From contig NZ_SSOA01000005.1 in the NCBI RefSeq assembly GCF_004801395.1, positions 172,754-236,753 on the forward strand: a DNA stretch of 64,000 nt. Direction: 5' to 3'. The notes below the pieces were generated by a model. That model was not told where the DNA came from and did no database searches. It saw nothing but the letters and a program-made list of their open reading frames with translations. The DNA comes from Gillisella terrae. GTDB lineage: Bacteria > Pseudomonadota > Alphaproteobacteria > Rhizobiales > Rhizobiaceae. Positions 1-7,767 of this stretch are shown here, piece by piece (positions within the stretch are counted from its first letter, which is position 1; each line of letters begins with the position of its first letter). The position numbers were made by a program, and so were the translations under genes.

Positions 1-254
1 CCAACCTCGATCTTCATCTCCAGACCTCGGCCCTGTCTCTGTTAAAATCCTTGCAGGATAAAACCGGGATGGCCTATCTGTTTGTCACCCATGATCTGCG
101 TTTGGTCGAGCGGTTTGCATCACGGGTGATGATCATGGATGCGGGACGCATTGTTGAGGAAGCGACCACCGGCGCGCTGGCTCAACTCAGCCATCCCGCC
201 TCCCTGCTTTTGAAATCGGCCATTCTGCCCGCCTATCCGCGCCGGGCAGCATAA
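1..254 (+). CDS. Peptide/nickel-type ABC transporter ATP-binding protein, C-terminal fragment
   Basis: The reading frame is open from the left edge (codons from base 3) to the TAA at 252-254, so only the last 83 or so residues are present. Visible are the end of the Walker B/D-loop region (NLDLHLQTSAL) and a switch histidine in FVTHDL, followed by the short variable C-terminal tail. The phrase 'LVERFASRVMIMDAGRIVEE' resembles DppF/OppF/NikE-type ATPases that energise peptide or metal-chelate uptake. The Walker A and signature motifs lie outside the window. Substrate unknown. No gene follows on this strand; the next gene is convergent. Confidence 0.75.
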   Translation, partial: NLDLHLQTSALSLLKSLQDKTGMAYLFVTHDLRLVERFASRVMIMDAGRIVEEATTGALAQLSHPASLLLKSAILPAYPRRAA

Positions 255-350
255 TTTTCTCTTTAAACCGATTCCGGTTTAAAGAGTTATGCAGCAGATT
301 TAAAGTGTTACAGCATCCTTTGTGCGCCATATATGGCGCACGGTGCTGTA
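251..350 (+). repeat. Composite palindromic repeat, copy 1 (A+B units)
   Basis: Two palindromes in series. Unit A has 10-bp arms CTTTAAACCG (261-270) and CGGTTTAAAG (275-284) around a 4-nt loop. Unit B is a perfect 20-bp palindrome, GTGCGCCATATATGGCGCAC (322-341), nested inside a TACAGCA/TGCTGTA stem (309-315/344-350). The same A-linker-B arrangement recurs near 27.5, 41.8 and 58.9 kb, in both orientations. It lies between convergent genes. A third short palindrome follows at 351-374 and recurs at 13976-14000 and 17078-17102. Confidence 0.8.
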
Positions 351-405
351 GAAAACCGGTCTCCACTTTTCCCCGACAAGCGATAGAAGAGCGTGATCCC
401 GTCAA

Positions 406-1167
406 TTACCGCTCAAAATGAACAAGCGGCTTGCCATGATAGGGCGAGCGGGTGACATGCGCATCGACACAAAACACATCCCTCAGCAGCTCCCGGGTCA
501 ACACATCTTCAGGGGTTCCGAATGCGACGACTTTTCCAGCCTGCATGACGAGCAGCCTGTCGCAAAACATGGCCGCGTGATTGAGGTCATGCAGCGCAAT
601 GATGCTTGTAACGGGGAGTTCCGAGACCAGCCGCAGGAGGCTGACCTGATGATGAACATCCAGATGGTTGGTCGGCTCATCAAGGATGAGCTCTTTCGGT
701 GACTGCGCAAGCGCACGGGCGAGATGGGCGCGCTGCTTCTCCCCTCCCGACAGGCTCTGCCAGCTATCATTGCGTTTTGCGGTCAACTCCGTTCGCGCAA
801 GGGCATCGTTGACAGCAGCATCATCTTCGCCTGTCCAGCCGGAAAACATCGATCTATGGGGGAAACGTCCAAGTTTGACGACATCCACGACTTTGATATT
901 CGCGTTGGTGGTGGCGTGCTGCTCGATCAATGCAACGCGCTGGGCAATGGTTCGACGGCGGATCTTGTCGATGTTTTGCCCATCGAGCGTCACCTGTCCC
1001 GAGAGCGGGCGTTTCAGGCCCGCCAACAGTCGCAACAGCGAGGTTTTGCCCGATCCGTTCGGCCCTAAAAGTCCGAGCATTTCTCCGGGGCTGACGATAA
1101 GAGACACGTCGTTAACGATTGTCTTCGAACCAATTTTCCAGACAAGATTATCGGCTCTGATACTCAT
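406..1167 (-). CDS. Ferric-siderophore ABC transporter ATP-binding protein (FecE/FhuC type)
   Basis: 253-residue ATPase of the FecE/FhuC/BtuD family, which powers uptake of ferric siderophores, haem or cobalamin through a FecCD permease. Walker A GPNGSGKT is at residues 35-42, signature LSGGE at 139-143, Walker B ELILDE at 159-164 and the switch histidine in ALHDLNH at H193, so all catalytic elements are intact. The start codon overlaps the permease stop in an ATGA (1164-1167), showing translational coupling. It is the last gene of a three-gene operon (binding protein, permease, ATPase). Iron chelates are the likeliest substrates; the sequence does not fix which one. Confidence 0.9.
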   Translation of the reverse strand: MSIRADNLVWKIGSKTIVNDVSLIVSPGEMLGLLGPNGSGKTSLLRLLAGLKRPLSGQVTLDGQNIDKIRRRTIAQRVALIEQHATTNANIKVVDVVKLGRFPHRSMFSGWTGEDDAAVNDALARTELTAKRNDSWQSLSGGEKQRAHLARALAQSPKELILDEPTNHLDVHHQVSLLRLVSELPVTSIIALHDLNHAAMFCDRLLVMQAGKVVAFGTPEDVLTRELLRDVFCVDAHVTRSPYHGKPLVHFER

Positions 1168-2222
1168 GATGCCCGCTGCAACTTATAGAGAATGACCGAG
1201 AAGAAGGGGACGCCCACCAGGGCTGTGACCACACCGATTGGCAAAAGCTGCTGGGGAACAAGCGTACGCGAGGCAATGTCTGCCAAAACCATGAATATGG
1301 CTCCGGTAACGGCGCAGGCGGGCAAAAGCCTGGCATGCAGTGGGCCTACCACAAAACGGGTGGCGTGTGGAACGACAAGTCCGACGAAGCCGATTGTGCC
1401 AACCATGCTGACAATCGTTGCCGTCATGATCGCCGTCAGTGCAAAGAGGACAATCCGTGTTCGACCAATATCAATGCCCAAGGATGCTGCCGCTTCGTCG
1501 CCAAAGGCAAAGGCATCGAGAACCCGCGCGTAGAAAAGACAGGCGATCAATCCGAGACCCACGACGATGGACACGAGCGCAAACTCTGGCCAGCGGACGC
1601 CGCCAAGGCTGCCGAGCAGCCAGAACATGACGTCGCGCGCCTGCTGCGCATTGCCAGAGGTTGTGACAATGTAAGATGTTGCCGCATTGAACAATTGCGA
1701 TGCGGCAACGCCTGCCAATATGGTTCTGTCGGCACCGCCGCGCGCACCGTTTGACAAGAGCGCCACAAGCAGAAAAGCCGCGAATGCTCCGGCGAAAGCT
1801 CCAGCCGACAGAGAGACTGCACCGGCGCCAATGCCAAGAATGACGACGGCCACCGCGCCGGTCGACGCACCTGCCGAAATGCCGAGCACGTAGGGTTCTG
1901 CCAGAGGGTTGCGCAGCAAGGCTTGCATGATTGCGCCGCACAAGGCCAGTCCGGCACCGCAAAAGACCGCAACCAGCGCACGGCTAAGCCGATAGTCCCA
2001 GATCACGGTTTCATGGATGCGGTTCAGCGGAACCTCTGTCCAGCCAAGCTTGTTGGTGATCGCGAAATAGGTGGTTGACAGCGGGATCGGCATATCACCG
2101 ATCCCCACGCTGACGCCAACCACCAGCGCGATGGCAACGAGCGAGGCGAGGGCAAACCCCACCATCGCGGCGGTGTGTCGCTGCGGTTTGGCAGACGAAG
2201 CGTGGATGGCTTCGGCGCTCAC
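1164..2222 (-). CDS. Ferric-siderophore ABC transporter permease (FecCD/BtuC family)
   Basis: 352-residue polytopic inner-membrane permease of the FecCD/BtuC family. The GTG at 2222 was chosen as start because it overlaps the TGA of the upstream binding-protein gene as GTGA; longer in-frame extensions would run through that gene and look non-coding. Family landmarks are the conserved stretch around ALCGAIMQALLRNPLAEP, the glycine-rich GISAGAS motif and the late GTIGFVGLVVPHATR segment that contacts the ATPase. The single permease gene would act as a homodimer. It pairs with the flanking FecB-like and FecE-like proteins. Confidence 0.9.
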   Translation of the reverse strand: MSAEAIHASSAKPQRHTAAMVGFALASLVAIALVVGVSVGIGDMPIPLSTTYFAITNKLGWTEVPLNRIHETVIWDYRLSRALVAVFCGAGLALCGAIMQALLRNPLAEPYVLGISAGASTGAVAVVILGIGAGAVSLSAGAFAGAFAAFLLVALLSNGARGGADRTILAGVAASQLFNAATSYIVTTSGNAQQARDVMFWLLGSLGGVRWPEFALVSIVVGLGLIACLFYARVLDAFAFGDEAAASLGIDIGRTRIVLFALTAIMTATIVSMVGTIGFVGLVVPHATRFVVGPLHARLLPACAVTGAIFMVLADIASRTLVPQQLLPIGVVTALVGVPFFSVILYKLQRAS

Positions 2223-3250
2223 CTTAGGCCGAGCCTCTTCAGTTGTTCTGCAACTTGCTCGGCACCGTAAATTGTCCGCACGGTCGGATTCATGGCTTGA
2301 CCATCCATGACCACGATCGCCTTGTTCTTCACCGCAGGCATCTGGCTGGTGGCGGGATCGGTTGTCAGGAACTTGATCTTGGCCTCTGACTTGTCGAGTT
2401 CCCACCGGTTGCGATCAACCTGCGCAACGACGATGACATCGGGGTTGCTGGCGATGATGCTTTCCCAACCGAGAGCAGGAGATTCGGCCTCTGAGGTAAT
2501 GGCATTCGTTCCACCCAGAACATCCGCAATAAAGCCGGATGCGCTGTTCTTGCCGCCAAGGTAGGCGTCAGCGGAGGGCGATGGACTGGAGAACCAGAAT
2601 ACGAAGGACAGTTTCTTTCCGTTCTTGGGCGCATCCGCGCGCAAGGCAGCCTCCCGCTTTTTCAGATCGGCAATCAGGGCATCCCCCCGGTCGCGGACAT
2701 CAAAGATCTCGGCGAGTTCATCGATCTCCTGATAAAGGGTGCTCATGTTCCACAGCTTGGATCGCTCACCGTAGCCGAATTTGTCCTTGGCCACACCGTC
2801 CGCGACACAGGTGCTCGGCGAGATATAACTTGGTACACCAACCTTCTCAAAGTCCTCGCGCTTGGCAACCTTGCTCGATGGGCCAAGCAGGCTCGGCAAC
2901 GCGGCTGCGACGAAATCCGGGTTCTGGGCAAGAATGGCTTCGAAGGTGGGGAACTCGACCGAGATAACCTTGACCTTCGCATTGGCTTCGGCAAGTTGCG
3001 GAAGAACCTTGTTTGGCCAGAAAGCGGTGCCCACCATCCGGTCTTGGAGGCCGAGCAGCAGCATGATCTCCGCGCTGTTCTGGCCCAGTCCAACGGCGCG
3101 CTGCGGTGCCTTGTCGAAGGTTATTTTCGTGCCGCAGTTTTCAATTGTCAGCGGATAGGTGGTGGAGGCTGCAAAACTCGGTGTCGCCATCATGCCAATG
3201 ACGGCGCAGAGACCTGCACCTATAAACATCCGCTTCATCATTCGGCTCAT
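2219..3250 (-). CDS. Ferric-siderophore ABC transporter periplasmic binding protein (FecB/FepB type)
   Basis: 343 residues, starting with a Sec signal peptide of about 27 residues (positively charged start, hydrophobic GAGLCAVIGMMA, then TPSFA-A). The mature protein has the helical-backbone class III fold seen in FecB/FepB/BtuF: the early segment 'ITFDKAPQRAVGLGQNSAEIM', a central long helix region, and a late 'NPDVIVVAQ' strand. It delivers an iron chelate to the FecCD-like permease downstream. First gene of the operon; a short palindrome lies about 60 bp upstream. Ligand identity is not evident. Confidence 0.88.
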   Translation of the reverse strand: MSRMMKRMFIGAGLCAVIGMMATPSFAASTTYPLTIENCGTKITFDKAPQRAVGLGQNSAEIMLLLGLQDRMVGTAFWPNKVLPQLAEANAKVKVISVEFPTFEAILAQNPDFVAAALPSLLGPSSKVAKREDFEKVGVPSYISPSTCVADGVAKDKFGYGERSKLWNMSTLYQEIDELAEIFDVRDRGDALIADLKKREAALRADAPKNGKKLSFVFWFSSPSPSADAYLGGKNSASGFIADVLGGTNAITSEAESPALGWESIIASNPDVIVVAQVDRNRWELDKSEAKIKFLTTDPATSQMPAVKNKAIVVMDGQAMNPTVRTIYGAEQVAEQLKRLGLR

Positions 3251-3308
3251 CCTTTTCCAGTCTCGATAACGATGAGCATCCTATAATCAGCAGTGTGGAG
3301 ATAAACAA

Positions 3309-3324
3309 GATGATTTTTATCATC
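3309..3324. promoter_or_regulatory. Inverted repeat upstream of the iron-uptake operon
   Basis: GATGAT and ATCATC arms around a TTTT spacer, 59 bp upstream of the binding-protein start. The position and AT-rich character fit an operator of an iron-responsive regulator. Rhizobia use RirA, Irr or Fur/Mur rather than classical Fur, but this is not a clear match to any one published box. It is an inference from position and symmetry. Confidence 0.35.
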
Positions 3325-3470
3325 TTTACAGCGCCCGTCACCAAACATGGGGCACAACGGACGCTGTAAAGTGCAGCACGTTTTACTGCACTCAGGAGAG
3401 CGGCCCCTTATCTTTATTTTTGCGCATATGCTTTATTGTTGAATGGCGCACAATTACAGCGCGAAATGCT

Positions 3471-4760
3471 TTACAATTTGATGCCACGGGCGCGCAGCAT
3501 GGATTGAATATTGACCATGGCACCTGTTTCAATTGAAGCATTGGCGGCAATGCCGGTGAGGATGGACCACGCACCGGCGATATGGTCTGATGCGCGGTTG
3601 TATCGATCCGGTTCCATGGTATCGGGCGCAAAAATATATCCCAACATCACCGGGTCGGCACCGCCGTGATGGCCCTTGGCTTTTGGCACATCCAGCATGC
3701 GCGGATGCTCGCCCGCCAGATGCAGCTCTGTTGTGACGGCCTCTTCATCGGCATGGGCGCGCTCGCCGCCAAACACGCCATGCACTTCCACATGGCGATG
3801 GGTGATATCGCCCTTGGTGCCCTGAAACTTGATTTCCAGCCCTTCCCAAGGGGAATAGGCCGTCAGGGTATAATTGGCCGTCACACCCGATTTGTAGCGA
3901 ATATGGGCCTGCATGGTGTCTTCAATACCGATCTCTTCGTCAAACACGCAAAGATCACGGAAATAACCATCTTCGGCTTCACCATCGAGATAGAGCGCTT
4001 TCAGGCCCTCGTCGGCGGATAGATCAAGCTCAAAATCGCATTTATCCGCCACCGGACAGAGGTGACACCGCGGCCCCCTGCCCTCCAGCCCCAGCGCTTT
4101 TGCGGTTTCTGGCCGATAAAAGGAGCGACGTCCTGATGCCAGCACCTCGGTTGGCACCGTGCCAAGCCACCAGTTGAGAAGATCGAAATGATGGGTGGAT
4201 TTATGCACCAGTAATCCGCCGGAATTTTCCTTCTGGCGATGCCAGCGACGGAAATAATCGGCCCCATGCACGCGGTCGAGATGCCAGTGAAAATCCACCG
4301 CCGTCACCTCGCCAATCGCGCCTGAGGCAATCAGCTCCCTGATCTGGGTGCGGGCCGGCGAATAACGATAGTTGAACGTGACTTTGACTTGACGACCGGT
4401 GCGCGCTTGCGCATCGACAATCATTTTCAGCCGCGACAAATCAATGGTCAGCGGCTTTTCGCAGATCACATCGCAGCCAGCCTCAAAAGCCCGCACAATG
4501 TAATCGGCATGTAAAAAATCGGGTGTGGCCACCACAACCGTATCCGGCTTTTGTTCGGCAATCAGCCGGTCAAAATCCTCGGCCAGATAAGTTGGCACGC
4601 CATTGGTGCCGGGTTTCGAGACCGCTTTTGCGGCCTCATTTAATCGGTGTGGATTGCTGTCGCTCAGGGCAACAATCTCATGCCGGTCGTGATAATCATC
4701 TATCACGGAATCACGAAACATCTTGTGTCGTGAGCCGCAGCCTACAATCGCAATTTTCAC
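3471..4760 (-). CDS. Gfo/Idh/MocA family sugar oxidoreductase
   Basis: 429-residue NAD(P)-dependent dehydrogenase. The N-terminal Rossmann fold begins MKIAIVGCGSRH, the family EKP motif is at 101-103, and the substrate-domain signature 'HKSTHHFDLLNWWLG' is near residues 187-200. An unusual cysteine cluster, C232, C235 and C241 (RCHLCPVADKC), could bind a metal. It closes an operon that starts with a GH105-like hydrolase and a sugar ABC transporter, so it probably oxidises or epimerises a sugar, perhaps an unsaturated or uronic product of pectin breakdown. Only 12 bp separate it from the upstream ATPase gene. Exact substrate unknown. Confidence 0.85.
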   Translation of the reverse strand: MKIAIVGCGSRHKMFRDSVIDDYHDRHEIVALSDSNPHRLNEAAKAVSKPGTNGVPTYLAEDFDRLIAEQKPDTVVVATPDFLHADYIVRAFEAGCDVICEKPLTIDLSRLKMIVDAQARTGRQVKVTFNYRYSPARTQIRELIASGAIGEVTAVDFHWHLDRVHGADYFRRWHRQKENSGGLLVHKSTHHFDLLNWWLGTVPTEVLASGRRSFYRPETAKALGLEGRGPRCHLCPVADKCDFELDLSADEGLKALYLDGEAEDGYFRDLCVFDEEIGIEDTMQAHIRYKSGVTANYTLTAYSPWEGLEIKFQGTKGDITHRHVEVHGVFGGERAHADEEAVTTELHLAGEHPRMLDVPKAKGHHGGADPVMLGYIFAPDTMEPDRYNRASDHIAGAWSILTGIAANASIETGAMVNIQSMLRARGIKL

Positions 4761-4772
4761 AGCACTATACTC

Positions 4773-5864
4773 TTAATCAGGGTTGGTAATCAGGTTTGGC
4801 TCCACGCGCGTGCCATCGGCATCGAAATAATGAAGATCGGCAGGATCAAAGCCGATGGTGAGCGCGTCGCCCACCCGATAGTCTACCTTGCCGCTATCGC
4901 TGATCAGCAGCACCTGGCCGCTGGAAAGCACCACATGCAACAATGTCTCGCTGCCGAGATATTCAACCAGCCGAATGATCGCCTCGCCAGAGACCTTGCC
5001 GCTGCCAATACGCAAGGATGACGGGCGCACACACAGTGTCAACGTCTGATCGGAGGTTGGCAGATCGGGGATGGTAAAATCGGGCAGACCATCCACCCGC
5101 ACCCGCGCAATGGAGCCTTCGCGGGATACTTTAGCTGCGAGCATGTTGATCTTGGGCGAGCCAATGAAGCCCGCCACGAAGAGATTTTGCGGCTTGGTGT
5201 ACAGCTCTTGCGGCGTGCCAACCTGCTCGATCTTGCCGCCGCGCAGCACCACGATGCGGCTGGCCATGGTCATGGCCTCCACCTGATCATGAGTGACATA
5301 AATCATTGTCGTGCCAAGGCGATTGTAGAGCGAGGCAAGCTCGGCGCGCATTTGCACCCGCAGTTCTGCATCGAGATTGGACAGCGGCTCATCAAACAAA
5401 AACAGCTGTGGTTCACGCACAATGGCGCGGCCAATGGCAACGCGCTGCTTTTGCCCGCCCGACAATTGCCGGGGTTTGCGATCCATCAGCGGTTCAATTT
5501 GCAAGATGCGGGCCGCATCATTCACGCGCCGCTCAATCTCCGCCTTGCTCATCTTGAAATTCTGAAGGCCAAAAGCGAGGTTTTTGCGCACCGACATATG
5601 CGGATAAAGCGCATAGCTTTGAAACACCATCGACAGTTCGCGCTTGGAGGCTGGCAGGTCATTGACCACCTTGCTGCCGATGGAGACAGTGCCATCGGAA
5701 ATATCCTCAAGGCCTGCAATCATCCGCAGCAGCGTGGATTTGCCACAGCCGGAGGGGCCAACCAGCACCAGAAATTCGCCGTCATGAATATCAAGGTTCA
5801 GCCCATTGATAATGCTGAGTGCGCCATAGCGCTTGGCGACGTTGCGAAGTGTCAAACCAACCAT
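4773..5864 (-). CDS. Sugar ABC transporter ATP-binding protein (UgpC/MalK/MsmX type)
   Basis: 363-residue CUT1-type ATPase. Walker A GPSGCGKST is at 36-44, signature LSGGQ at 134-138, Walker B LFLFDEP at 154-160 and the switch histidine in YVTHDQ. The C-terminal third is the OB-fold (TOBE) regulatory domain usual in MalK/UgpC. The start at 5864 follows an AAGGA-type ribosome site (AGTAAGGATAGACGAC) placed just after the upstream permease stop; upstream in-frame sequence overlaps that permease gene and is rejected. It energises uptake through the two adjacent permeases. Confidence 0.92.
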   Translation of the reverse strand: MVGLTLRNVAKRYGALSIINGLNLDIHDGEFLVLVGPSGCGKSTLLRMIAGLEDISDGTVSIGSKVVNDLPASKRELSMVFQSYALYPHMSVRKNLAFGLQNFKMSKAEIERRVNDAARILQIEPLMDRKPRQLSGGQKQRVAIGRAIVREPQLFLFDEPLSNLDAELRVQMRAELASLYNRLGTTMIYVTHDQVEAMTMASRIVVLRGGKIEQVGTPQELYTKPQNLFVAGFIGSPKINMLAAKVSREGSIARVRVDGLPDFTIPDLPTSDQTLTLCVRPSSLRIGSGKVSGEAIIRLVEYLGSETLLHVVLSSGQVLLISDSGKVDYRVGDALTIGFDPADLHYFDADGTRVEPNLITNPD

Positions 5865-5875
5865 GTCGTCTATCC

Positions 5876-6793
5876 TTACTTCATTCCGGAGGTGGCGATG
5901 CCACGCACAATCAATTTCTGGAACAGGACGAAGAAAATCACCACCGGAACCAGGGAGAGCACCGACATTGCAAACATCTGCCCGTAAGATGACTGGCCGT
6001 CCTGATCGAGAAACAGGCGAAGGGCCAAAGGCACGGTGTAGCTTTTGATGTCGTTGAGGTAGATGAGTGGTGCCAGAAAATCTTCCCACACCCAGATCAG
6101 CGAGAAAATCGCCGCCGTGCCCATGGCAGGCAGCGACAATGGCAGAATGATCGCCCAATAGATCTTGAAGGGCGAGCAGCCATCAATCATCGCCGCTTCA
6201 TCCAGTTCACGCGGCAATTGCCGGAAGAATTGCACCATCAGGAAAATGAAGAAGGCGTCAGAGGCCAGAAACCGTGGCACCACCAGCGGCAGATAGGTAT
6301 CGACCCAGCCAAGCTGCAAGAACAGCACATATTGGGGAATGAGAACCACATGATAGGGGATCATCAGGGTCATCATCATCAAGGCAAAAAAGAAGCTGCG
6401 ACCGGTAAACCGCAGCCTCGCAAACGCATAGGCCGCAAAGGAGCAAGACAGCAGATTGCCAATCACCGACAGGCCGGTGACAATGGCCGAGTTGATGTAG
6501 AAGACCGTAAAAGGCAGCGGCAGGGCGTTCCACCCCTTGGTGTAATTTTCAAGCTGAAACCGGCTTGGCCACAGCGCCAGATTGCCAAAAATCTCGTTCT
6601 CGGGCTTGAACGATGACGCTACCAGCCAAAACAGCGGGTAGAGCATCACGCAGGACATGCCGATGAGAAAAAGATGCTTAAGGATGCGGGCATTGCGGGC
6701 CTGCTTTTCACGTTTCAGGCGCATCTCATGGGCAACCAGCGCTGCCTCATCCAGCTCGATCGCGAGCGCCAGATCAGTCGCGTTCGTTTTCAT
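5876..6793 (-). CDS. Sugar ABC transporter permease (MalG type)
   Basis: 305-residue inner-membrane permease with about six transmembrane segments after a charged cytoplasmic N-terminus. The EAA loop, 'ELDEAAMIDGCSPFKIYWAI', which docks onto the ATPase, is complete. It overlaps the end of the first permease gene (6774) by about 20 bp, indicating coupled translation. With the MalF-like partner it forms the channel of a CUT1 family oligosaccharide importer. Confidence 0.9.
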   Translation of the reverse strand: MKTNATDLALAIELDEAALVAHEMRLKREKQARNARILKHLFLIGMSCVMLYPLFWLVASSFKPENEIFGNLALWPSRFQLENYTKGWNALPLPFTVFYINSAIVTGLSVIGNLLSCSFAAYAFARLRFTGRSFFFALMMMTLMIPYHVVLIPQYVLFLQLGWVDTYLPLVVPRFLASDAFFIFLMVQFFRQLPRELDEAAMIDGCSPFKIYWAIILPLSLPAMGTAAIFSLIWVWEDFLAPLIYLNDIKSYTVPLALRLFLDQDGQSSYGQMFAMSVLSLVPVVIFFVLFQKLIVRGIATSGMK

Positions 6794-7673
6794 AATGCAC
6801 CCAATATTTCGAGGTCAGGAAAGCAACCGCTGTGAAGACACCGATGATAATCAGCAGCACCCAGGCCAAGGCCGAGGCATAGCCCATGCGGAAGAATTTG
6901 AAGGCTTCATTGAAGAGATAGACCGTATAGAACAGCAGGCTATCCGCCGGCGCGCCCGTGCCATTGGAGATGATGAAGGCGCTGGAAAAGGTCTTGAAGG
7001 CCTCGATGGTTTGCAAAACCAGATTGAAGAAAATCACAGGTGCCAGCAGAGGCAATGTGATGCGGGTAAATTGCCGCCAGGCGGGGGTGCCATCAATTTC
7101 GGCCGCCTCATAGAGATCCCGCGGAATGCTGCGCAGACCGGCCAAAAAGATCAGCATGGGCGAGCCAAACTGCCACATGGCCAGCACCACCAGCGTGTAA
7201 AGCGAGGTATTGGGATCGGTAATCCATGAGGTTAACTGCAAGCCAAAGCGGGCTGCAATCTGGTTGATAACGCCATGGGTATCAAACAATTGCCGCCAGA
7301 GAATGGCGATGGCAATGGACGATCCGAGCAGGGATGGCAGGTAGAAGATCGCGCGGTAAAGACCAATGGTGCGCAAGCCCTTATCCAGCAGCATCGCGAC
7401 TGCAAGCGCCATGATCAGGCGGGCGGGAACAGCAAGGGCAACATAATGAAAAGTCACATCAATGGCCTGCCAGAATCGGCGGTCACGGGTGAACATATAG
7501 ACGTAATTGCCAAACCCCACCCAGCGCGGCTCACCCACCATGTCATAGCGCGTGAATGAGAGGTAGAGCGATGCCAGAATAGGCCCAAGTGCGAGCAAAA
7601 AGAAGCCGAGCAGCCACGGCAGCAAAAAAGCATAGGCCGGCCCATTGCGGGCAATGAAACGTCTCATCGGCAT
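6774..7673 (-). CDS. Sugar ABC transporter permease (MalF/UgpA type)
   Basis: About 299 residues and six membrane spans, with EAA loop 'DLYEAAEIDGTPAWRQFTRI'. Two ATGs are possible: 7673, or 7667 two codons later. The AAGG at about 7677-7680 is spaced better for 7667. Further upstream in-frame codons would run through the intercistronic hairpin and are unlikely. It partners the MalG-like permease and follows the binding protein gene in the operon. Confidence 0.88.
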   Translation of the reverse strand: MPMRRFIARNGPAYAFLLPWLLGFFLLALGPILASLYLSFTRYDMVGEPRWVGFGNYVYMFTRDRRFWQAIDVTFHYVALAVPARLIMALAVAMLLDKGLRTIGLYRAIFYLPSLLGSSIAIAILWRQLFDTHGVINQIAARFGLQLTSWITDPNTSLYTLVVLAMWQFGSPMLIFLAGLRSIPRDLYEAAEIDGTPAWRQFTRITLPLLAPVIFFNLVLQTIEAFKTFSSAFIISNGTGAPADSLLFYTVYLFNEAFKFFRMGYASALAWVLLIIIGVFTAVAFLTSKYWVHYENERD

Positions 7674-7720
7674 GACCTTAATAGCGGGACGAAAATCCCG
7701 AAGCTTATGAGGAAGAAGCG

Positions 7721-7749
7721 GATTCCGGGCCATGAGCCAGCCCGGAATC
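7721..7749 (-). promoter_or_regulatory. Intercistronic stem-loop between binding protein and permease genes
   Basis: Perfect 10-bp arms GATTCCGGGC (7721-7730) and GCCCGGAATC (7740-7749) flank a 9-nt loop. It sits between the solute-binding protein stop and the permease start. A stem here without a T-run is typical of elements that protect the upstream binding-protein mRNA and lower permease expression, as after malE. Function is inferred from position. Confidence 0.55.
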
Positions 7750-7767
7750 AACAGGCTTACGCATGTG

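Noticed and set aside
3141..3344. 67-codon minus-strand frame with a lipoprotein-like start
   Set aside because: Mostly overlaps the signal-peptide region of the iron-binding protein gene in another frame; no independent support.
4773..6158. Longer N-terminus (98 extra residues) for the UgpC-like ATPase
   Set aside because: The extension overlaps the upstream permease gene and has no homology-like features; the ATG at 5864 has a ribosome site.
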